Source: Streptomyces sp. CC208A
GTDB taxonomy: Bacteria > Actinomycetota > Actinomycetes > Streptomycetales > Streptomycetaceae
Reading direction: 5' to 3'
Assembly: GCF_030010625.1 (NCBI RefSeq)
Contig: NZ_JASCXN010000029.1
Span: 47,766 to 111,765, forward strand
DNA length: 64,000 bases
In this document: piece by piece, positions 58,761 through 64,000 of the stretch
Layout: the number at the start of each line of letters is the position of its first letter
Numbering within the stretch: the first letter of the stretch is position 1
Made by a program: the position numbers and the translations under genes
The notes under the pieces: model-generated
The model's input: the letters and a program-made list of their open reading frames with translations, nothing else
Database searches by the model: none
Told to the model about the DNA's origin: nothing

Positions 58761-59060
58761 ATGACCAACCCGACCCGCGTCGCCTCCGCAGCCGAGCTGG
58801 AGAGCGTCTTCCAGCAGGAGCTGGCCACCGATCGCTGGGCCGCGGCGGAGACCGCCTTCGCCCTCGCCATCCAGAGCCGCGACGCCGGCGACTGGGACAA
58901 GTCCCGCGAGTGGGCGAGGCAGTGCCTGACCCTGCTCGCCGGCTTCCCCAGCGACACCGAGGGTGACGTCGCGACCAAGAGGATGTCCGTCGGCGGCGTC
59001 CTCCTGCCGAACTACCTGCACGAGGGCGTCCTGCGCGACCGCTTCGGCGACTTCGACTGA
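58761..59060 (+). CDS. Small protein of unknown function
   Basis: A 99-residue soluble helical protein with no family recognised. The pattern TDRWAAAETAFALAIQSRDA then WDKSREWARQCLTLLAGFPS looks like a short helical repeat. The end is PNYLHEGVLRDRFGDFD. The ATG at 58761 lies after AGGAGAG. It is 72 bp after the NDP kinase gene and 149 bp before a CYTH-like gene; the three are likely cotranscribed. Confidence 0.7.
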   Translation: MTNPTRVASAAELESVFQQELATDRWAAAETAFALAIQSRDAGDWDKSREWARQCLTLLAGFPSDTEGDVATKRMSVGGVLLPNYLHEGVLRDRFGDFD

Positions 59061-59140
59061 CGCACGACCCCGGCGGCGGTGCGGCACCCGGCGACGGGCC
59101 GCACCCCGCCGACCGCTGACCAACCACACATCACGTCCAA

Positions 59141-59172
59141 CCGAGCCAGCCCCCATACATGGGGCGGCTCGG
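59141..59172 (+). promoter_or_regulatory. Leader hairpin before the second CYTH-like gene
   Basis: CCGAGCC-a-GCCCCCAT and ATGGGGC-GGCTCGG form a nearly perfect stem with a 2-nt loop, 38 bp upstream of the GTG at 59210. It may be a partial terminator or an mRNA stabiliser within the operon. Confidence 0.55.
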
Positions 59173-59209
59173 GCGGATCCCCCATGCCTGATTCCAGAAG
59201 GGAGCCCCT

Positions 59210-59794
59210 GTGGCCATTGAGATCGAGATGCGCGCCCGGTTCGACGAGGAGACGTACGAGAAGCTCCTCGTCCGCCTCGCGGCGGAGGCCGAGGACCTCG
59301 GCCGCGACGACAAGAACATCTACTTCTACGTGCTGCCCGACCAGCTGCTGAAGGTCACCGACAACACCGCCGCCGGTTCGGCGAAGATCACGCTCAAGGC
59401 CAGCAAGATCGGCCAGGGCGCCGCCTTCCCCGAGACGGAGATCGCCATCGGCCAGGACGACGTGCCCGCCGCCGTGCGCATCTTCAACGCCCTCGGCTTC
59501 GAGGACACCATGCACCAGGCGTTCAACCAGCGGCACAACTTCCGCTTCCGCGGGGTCGAGATCGCCGTGAAGTGGAGCGAGGCGTGGGGACACCACGCCG
59601 AGTTCGAGGTCCTCCTCGACGAGGGTGCCGGCGCCACCGCTCAGGAGGAGGCCACCGCCCGGATCAGCGCCGTCGCCGACGAGCTCGGCATCCACCTGAT
59701 GACCGAACAGGAGCTCGCCGACTTCACGGCCGCCTTCGAGGCCGCCGAACAGGAGCGCAAGGAGAAGGCGGCGACCGCCGCCACTGCCAGCTAG
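59210..59794 (+). CDS. CYTH-like protein
   Basis: A 194-residue protein with a CYTH-like (triphosphate tunnel) pattern. The first strand is AIEIEMRARFDEETYEKLL (ExExR). Further strands are KNIYFYVLPDQLLKVTDN, SAKITLKASKIGQG, PETEIAIGQDD and VEIAVKWSEAWGHHAEFEVL. These alternating charged residues suggest binding of a phosphorylated ligand. It differs from the other CYTH-like protein at 57416. The GTG at 59210 has AGAAGGGAG upstream. The HD gene follows 39 bp after. Confidence 0.65.
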   Translation: MAIEIEMRARFDEETYEKLLVRLAAEAEDLGRDDKNIYFYVLPDQLLKVTDNTAAGSAKITLKASKIGQGAAFPETEIAIGQDDVPAAVRIFNALGFEDTMHQAFNQRHNFRFRGVEIAVKWSEAWGHHAEFEVLLDEGAGATAQEEATARISAVADELGIHLMTEQELADFTAAFEAAEQERKEKAATAATAS

Positions 59795-59833
59795 GCATCC
59801 GCTGTCGCAGACCACCATGAGGGGGTGGGCCCG

Positions 59834-60604
59834 ATGAGCACGACCCTGCCGGCCGACAGTCTGGTCGAGCTGGCCGCGCGCAAGCAGCTCCCGCACCACC
59901 AGTACACCGATCCCGCCACCGTCCGCTGGATCGCCGCCAACCGGCCGGAGCTCCCCGACGGCCCGCCTCCTCCCACCCTGCGACCGAGCTCGCGGCAGCT
60001 CGTGGCCCGCGCGGCCCTGCCCGCCGACTGGCTGGCCGAGGCCAGGTGCCACGACTCGCTCCACGGCATCCGGCACGCCGTACGGACCGCTGCCATGGCC
60101 GCCCTCCTCGCCGAGGCCACCGGCCTCGGCGAGGACGACACCGCCACACTCATCCTGGCCGCGGCGGTCCACGACTGCCGTCGGCTCCACGACAAGGACG
60201 ACGCCGGCCACGGCGCCCGCGCCGCCATCTGGCTCACGGAGAACGCCGGCGCCGTCTGGGACCGCTTCGGCCTCACCCCGACGCCCAGCCGTGTCACCGC
60301 CGTCGGCACGGCGGTCCGGCTCCACGACCTGCCGTACGAGCACTTCTCTCCGGACGACCACGCCGACCACGCCCGTACGAGGACGATCACCGACCTCCTC
60401 AAGGCCGCCGACGCCCTGGACCGCTACCGCCTGCCCAAGCTCACCTGGTGGCCCGACCCCGCCCGTGTCCGGGCCGAGGCGTTCAGCGTCCTGCGGACCA
60501 CCGCCTTCGAGCTCGTCGTCCGGTCCGAGTCCGCGTGGCTGGCCGGTGCCGACAGCGCGGAAGCCGTTCTCAGCAGCCTGGCGATCATGGAGCTGATCGG
60601 CTGA
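59834..60604 (+). CDS. HD-domain protein (second)
   Basis: A 256-residue HD-superfamily protein. The likely metal ligands are H in DSLHGIRHAVRTAAMAALL, the HD pair in AAAVHDCRRLHDKDDAGHG, His in VRLHDLPYEHF and the Asp in LLKAADALDRYRLPKLTWW. It should hydrolyse a nucleotide or phosphoester. The ATG at 59834 is preferred; a GTG at 59825 is possible. Its stop TGA (60602-60604) overlaps the next gene's ATG by one base, so the pair is coupled and probably acts as a unit. Confidence 0.85.
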   Translation: MSTTLPADSLVELAARKQLPHHQYTDPATVRWIAANRPELPDGPPPPTLRPSSRQLVARAALPADWLAEARCHDSLHGIRHAVRTAAMAALLAEATGLGEDDTATLILAAAVHDCRRLHDKDDAGHGARAAIWLTENAGAVWDRFGLTPTPSRVTAVGTAVRLHDLPYEHFSPDDHADHARTRTITDLLKAADALDRYRLPKLTWWPDPARVRAEAFSVLRTTAFELVVRSESAWLAGADSAEAVLSSLAIMELIG

Positions 60605-61971
60605 TGGACTTCCTCGACGCCTACGAGCAGTGGGCCGACGCCCACTCCTTCTTCGACACCACCCTCGTCCCCAGCCCCGCCGACGGCCAGGACCCTCTCG
60701 CCGCGCAGACCGCAGCCTGGGACAAGCGCCTGGCCGACACGCCCAACGGCCGGCTCCTGCGGGACAACGCGATGTTCCGGGCCCTGGGGACGGGCGACAA
60801 GCTCCACCTGCTCCACGTCACGCACGCCTTGGAGCAGATCAGCGAGCACGGCGCGCTGTACCCCTCCGGGGGCTGCCTGGTCGGAAGCGTCTACTGCGCG
60901 CCGCTCACGGCCTCCGAGCGCGGCTTCCGCATGCACAACCTCGGCGAGTACATCCTGACCAAGGAGGCCCCGGCCTTCGTGGCGAAGGCCGGGGAGCCGA
61001 GGCGGGAGCCGACCCCGCTGATCTTCGAGGTCTCCCTCCCGCCGCAGGCGTACCGGGGCCTGGCCGGCGTGGACTACCTCCGTCTCGGCTCGATCCACCT
61101 GCAGATCTACAGCCGCCTGGAGTACCTGCTCTCCAAGGCCGAACGCCACCAGCTGCGCGAGACGATCGTCAGCCGGATCAAGAACTCCGCGGCCTTCCTC
61201 GCCCTGGCGGCTGCCGTCGCCCACCAGGGCGCCACGGTCTCCCCGGAGAACTTCCTCCGGCTCCTGGACGAGACGATCCCCCGCTTACCGATCCTCGGCT
61301 ACGTGTACTTCGAGGCCCTGGCCGAGTACCTGATGCTGCACTCCACCACGGACGACACCCGCGAGCGGGCCGAGCACGGCGAGTTCAACAACTGGCTCTA
61401 CAAGGACATGCTGTTCGCGTCCTTCCCGGACATGGCCGGCAAGTTCGACCTCGCGCGGTTCCGGCCCTCGCCCACCGGCCTGGCCACGCTCCTGGCCCGC
61501 ATCGACCCGAGCCTCGACGCGCGTCACGCCCGCGCCTACCTGACCGAGCGGATCAGCCACCTCGTCGCGGCCCGCCTCTTCACCCCCGGTCAGATCCCCG
61601 AAGCCTGGCACCGCACCCGCTGGGAGTTCGACGGCCTCTCCACTCAGCTCGGACCACTCCTCGGCCACCTCATCCACCGAGAGCTCCGCACCTTCGGCCG
61701 GTACCCGGACTTCTACTTCTACTACGACCAGCACAAGGCGCTCCAGGCGTGGAACTACTGGAACCACATGGACATCATCGCGCCCTTCAACGGCACGATC
61801 CCCAAGGGCGAGATCGGCATCAACCCCGCGTACCCCGACCTCGACTACCGCGTCTGGCGAGCCGAGCGGGACGACCACGGACGACTCCACCCCGCCGAGG
61901 AACTCGCGCTGACCATCGCCCCGCGCCTGGTGGACATCAAGTACACGCTCATGCGCAACAACAGCCGCTGA
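60604..61971 (+). CDS. Large unknown protein coupled to HD gene; possible ADP-ribosyltransferase-like start
   Basis: A 455-residue soluble protein with no family recognised. Near residue 70 is LLHVTHALEQISEHGALYP, then GGCLVGSVYCAPLT. This resembles the first signature of DarT/KptA-type ADP-ribosyl folds (H-x-T near an I-x-x-x-G-L helix), but the rest gives no clear support. Later blocks FGRYPDFYFYYDQHKALQAW and APFNGTIPKGEIGINPAYPD look conserved. A TTA leucine codon lies at 61285-61287, so translation may depend on bldA. Start ATG at 60604 overlaps the HD stop. Confidence 0.72.
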   Translation: MDFLDAYEQWADAHSFFDTTLVPSPADGQDPLAAQTAAWDKRLADTPNGRLLRDNAMFRALGTGDKLHLLHVTHALEQISEHGALYPSGGCLVGSVYCAPLTASERGFRMHNLGEYILTKEAPAFVAKAGEPRREPTPLIFEVSLPPQAYRGLAGVDYLRLGSIHLQIYSRLEYLLSKAERHQLRETIVSRIKNSAAFLALAAAVAHQGATVSPENFLRLLDETIPRLPILGYVYFEALAEYLMLHSTTDDTRERAEHGEFNNWLYKDMLFASFPDMAGKFDLARFRPSPTGLATLLARIDPSLDARHARAYLTERISHLVAARLFTPGQIPEAWHRTRWEFDGLSTQLGPLLGHLIHRELRTFGRYPDFYFYYDQHKALQAWNYWNHMDIIAPFNGTIPKGEIGINPAYPDLDYRVWRAERDDHGRLHPAEELALTIAPRLVDIKYTLMRNNSR

Positions 61972-62041
61972 TCAGGGCCAGCCAGCACGGCAGATCGCCC
62001 GCCCCCCCCCTGTCCCCCTCACCCTGCCGAAGTGGAGAGGC

Positions 62042-62725
62042 ATGTCGACCCACGAGCACCCACGTCCCACCCGCAGCTGGCCGGCGCCCGCGCAGACCGC
62101 CGAGACGATCTTCACCGAGGTCTTCCGCACCAACCACTGGGGATCGCCGGAGTCGTTCTCCGGGCCCGGATCCGAGCTGCGGCAGACCGAAGCGGTCCGC
62201 AGCGCCCTCGCATCCGTCCTGGCGCGGTACCCGATCCGTACGATCACGGACGCAGGCTGCGGAGACGTCAACTGGATCCGCCACGTCGACGGCTTCGACC
62301 GGCTGGACGCGTACGTCGGCCTGGACGTCGTCCCTGACCTCGTCGAGCTGAACCAGAAGCGGTACGGCAGCGAGCGCATGTCCTTCCAGCAGGCCGACCT
62401 CAGCCGCGACGAGATCCCGGCCGCGGATCTCGTCCTCACCCGCGACTGCATGGTCCACCTCACCCACCACGAGGTCCTGGCGTTCCTCGCCCGCATCGCC
62501 GCCAGCGGTTCCGCCTACCTCCTCGCCACCACGTACGCCGACCTGGCGGAGAACCGCGACACCACGGACGGCCACTGGCGCCCGCTCAACCTCCAGGCGG
62601 CCCCTTTCCACCTCCCGCCGCCCATCGAGCACTTCGTCACCGACTTCACCGACAACGGGCGACACCACCCGGGCAACGGCCTGGGGCTGTGGCGGATCGA
62701 GCAGCTCAGCACCCGAAGCACCTGA
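62042..62725 (+). CDS. Class I SAM-dependent methyltransferase
   Basis: A 227-residue protein with a Rossmann methyltransferase pattern. The SAM loop is TITDAGCGDVNWIRHV, followed by YVGLDVVPDLVELNQKRYG (acidic end of strand 2) and SFQQADLSRDEIPAADLVLT. The acceptor is not known. A stretch HPPGNGLG-like near the end (GRHHPGNGLGLWRIEQL) is unusual. It starts 70 bp after the 455-residue protein gene and is followed by another methyltransferase gene 36 bp later. Confidence 0.85.
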   Translation: MSTHEHPRPTRSWPAPAQTAETIFTEVFRTNHWGSPESFSGPGSELRQTEAVRSALASVLARYPIRTITDAGCGDVNWIRHVDGFDRLDAYVGLDVVPDLVELNQKRYGSERMSFQQADLSRDEIPAADLVLTRDCMVHLTHHEVLAFLARIAASGSAYLLATTYADLAENRDTTDGHWRPLNLQAAPFHLPPPIEHFVTDFTDNGRHHPGNGLGLWRIEQLSTRST

Positions 62726-62761
62726 ACCACCCACCCACGGCGACCCAGGAAGCGAGACACG

Positions 62762-63496
62762 ATGGCCACACACGACGCCCAGATTGCGTCCCTCCTCGAC
62801 CAGCTCGACCGCGCCCTCGCCTCCCCGGCGACCACGCACGGCCTCGCCCGCACGCTCAGGGCGGCCGCCAAGGAGGCCGAGCTGCACCGCCACCACCGAG
62901 CCAGCCTCGCCGGCCTGCCCGACGGTGTCCTCCAGCCCAGCCCCGCCAAGGTGCAGATCGGCGGTGGCGGTCACCGCATCGACGGCTTCTTCAACATCGA
63001 CATCGTCCCACCGGCCGACCTCCTGTGGGACGTCCGCGAGGGCCTGCCGCTCGCCGACGAGAGCACCCAGGAGATCTTCTCGGAGCACTTCCTGGAGCAC
63101 ATCGACTACCCCCGCTCCGCCAAGACCTACGCCCGCGAGGCGTTCCGCGTGCTCACGCCCGGCGGCCGACTCATCACCGGGGTCCCGGACGCGGCCTTCG
63201 TGCTCAGCCAGTACCCGGCCGGCCCGGAACAGGCCGAGGAGATGATCGCCCGCTGGTACGCCAAGCGGGACTGCCGCAAGGACATCAACACCTACCTCGA
63301 CCTGATCAACTACGTCTTCCGCGACCAGGACGACGACCCCACGTACAACCCCCACTACTGGGCCTACGACTTCGAGAAGCTCAGCCAGCTTTTCACCGAG
63401 GCCGGCTTCGCCACCGTCGAGCCCTGGACCTTCGACCCGAGCATGGCCAACCCGAAACGGCAGTGGGCGAGTGTCTACGTCATCGCGACCAAGTAG
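62762..63496 (+). CDS. SAM-dependent methyltransferase-like protein (COG4627 type)
   Basis: A 244-residue protein. A helical start of about 65 residues precedes a methyltransferase domain: KVQIGGGGHRIDGFFNIDIV (SAM loop and strand 2), LLWDVREGLPLADESTQEIF and the FSEHFLEHIDY block, then EAFRVLTPGGRLITGVPD. This pattern fits COG4627-type predicted methyltransferases often linked to glycan pathways. The ATG at 62762 follows AGGAAGCGAG. The next gene begins 10 bp after its stop. Confidence 0.83.
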   Translation: MATHDAQIASLLDQLDRALASPATTHGLARTLRAAAKEAELHRHHRASLAGLPDGVLQPSPAKVQIGGGGHRIDGFFNIDIVPPADLLWDVREGLPLADESTQEIFSEHFLEHIDYPRSAKTYAREAFRVLTPGGRLITGVPDAAFVLSQYPAGPEQAEEMIARWYAKRDCRKDINTYLDLINYVFRDQDDDPTYNPHYWAYDFEKLSQLFTEAGFATVEPWTFDPSMANPKRQWASVYVIATK

Positions 63497-63506
63497 GCAG
63501 CCCGAC

Positions 63507-63878
63507 GTGCTCACGGAACTCGCCTTGGGACATCGGGTGATCCCCGGCATCGCCGACTTCGCCCGCGGCGGTCGTCCGGCCCCGGCGACCACGGACGATG
63601 CCAACACGTGGGTCGACGGCTTCTGCTGGCTCTACTGCGGGCGGAGGTGGACGCGCGTTCTTTGGATCGGCCCGGCAACCGTCGCCGGTGCCCAGGCGCC
63701 GATGTACGCCTGCGGTCCGTGCATCAGCACGCTCCACGAGCTGGTCTGGGAGTCCCTACTCCTCGGCGACACGTCGGCTGGCGCCCCGTCGCAGGACGAG
63801 CCCCCAGCCGCCGAACCACCCACCCCGCGACGAACAGGCAAACACCGCGGCCAAGGCTGGCTCCTGCGCCGCCGTTAG
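63507..63878 (+). CDS. Small Cys-rich protein of unknown function
   Basis: A 123-residue protein. Two Cys pairs (GFCWLYCGRRW and MYACGPCISTL) suggest a zinc-binding knuckle. The tail is Pro-rich and basic (PPTPRRTGKHRGQGWLLRRR), which might bind nucleic acid or the ribosome. No family is recognised. The GTG at 63507 is inferred; a weak ribosome site is present. It is the last gene before a terminator-like hairpin, so it ends the operon. Confidence 0.65.
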   Translation: MLTELALGHRVIPGIADFARGGRPAPATTDDANTWVDGFCWLYCGRRWTRVLWIGPATVAGAQAPMYACGPCISTLHELVWESLLLGDTSAGAPSQDEPPAAEPPTPRRTGKHRGQGWLLRRR

Positions 63879-63881
63879 ACC

Positions 63882-63945
63882 CCCGCCCCGGACACGGACG
63901 AGTTACGCCGCTCCCCCACGGCAATGGCCCTGTGTCCGGGGCGGG
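63882..63945 (+). terminator. Long-loop hairpin closing the accessory operon
   Basis: CCCGCCCCGGACAC (63882-63895) and GTGTCCGGGGCGGG (63932-63945) form a perfect 14-bp stem with a 36-nt loop, starting just after the stop of the Cys-rich gene. It likely ends the 58179-63878 transcription unit. Nothing else is seen to the window end. Confidence 0.65.
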
Positions 63946-64000
63946 TCAGTACGCGCCAAGGTCCCTCCCCGTACCCCTTGTGCGCGGAAGTCAGATCCAA

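Larger units (their letters stand above)
49257..64000. mobile_element. Putative integrative element or genomic island, right end beyond window
   Basis: The tRNA-Thr remnant marks one end. Because the tRNA terminator lies on its left, the insert should run rightward. It carries a lower-GC restriction-modification pair and a set of accessory genes not seen in the conserved core. No integrase, replication or transfer gene is in the visible 14.7 kb, so extent and type are inferred. The part after 54706 is again high-GC and could be older island or ordinary accessory DNA. Confidence 0.45.

Overview
This window is chromosomal DNA from a Streptomyces or close actinobacterial relative. The evidence is very high GC, strong GC bias at third codon positions (every real gene carries long antisense shadow frames), GTG starts, WhiJ/AbaA-type XRE, ATPase and DUF397 genes, SigE-family ECF sigma factors, rare TTA codons, and the order folP-folB-folK-DUF3180 / folE-ftsH-hpt-tilS-zincin-dacB-ppa. 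Everything was read by eye; no database search was run.

Positions 1-9279 hold a two-component pair (regulator cut by the window edge), a MidA/NDUFAF7-like methyltransferase next to an orphan NuoD-like complex I subunit, a GNAT acetyltransferase coupled to a coiled-coil membrane protein, and a compatible-solute ABC importer whose ATPase diverges from its permeases and binding lipoprotein. Positions 9284-12435 hold a secreted esterase divergent from an MprF-like lysyltransferase.

Positions 12503-25709 are the conserved core: folate genes, ftsH, hpt, tilS, a zincin, a D,D-carboxypeptidase and pyrophosphatase. The folP junction carries a triplicated RBS-ATGA module. A TnpB-type RNA-guided nuclease element sits between folE and ftsH.

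Positions 25844-49209 hold transport and envelope genes (ThrE-like exporter, DUF368 lipid carrier translocase), a CLC channel followed by glutamate decarboxylase, an aldehyde dehydrogenase, a WhiJ-type regulatory cluster with two copies of one likely operator, a gene fusing a FUSC-type membrane domain to an ECF sigma factor with an overlapping anti-sigma-like gene, a PolA-family polymerase, a second sigma/anti-sigma pair, and small secreted or membrane proteins.

At 49257-49298 only the 3' half of a tRNA-Thr(CGT) remains, next to its terminator. This looks like one att site of an integrated element running rightward beyond the window. Inside it are a lower-GC type III-like restriction-modification pair (49575-54444) and a compact series of nucleotide- and phosphate-handling genes (HD, Nudix, XRE-PLD, HAD, two CYTH-like, a divergent NDP kinase, a second HD coupled to a 455-aa unknown, two methyltransferases). 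That series, especially 58179-63878, is the best candidate for an undescribed system; the FUSC-sigma fusion and the folP coupling relay are the best single-locus oddities.
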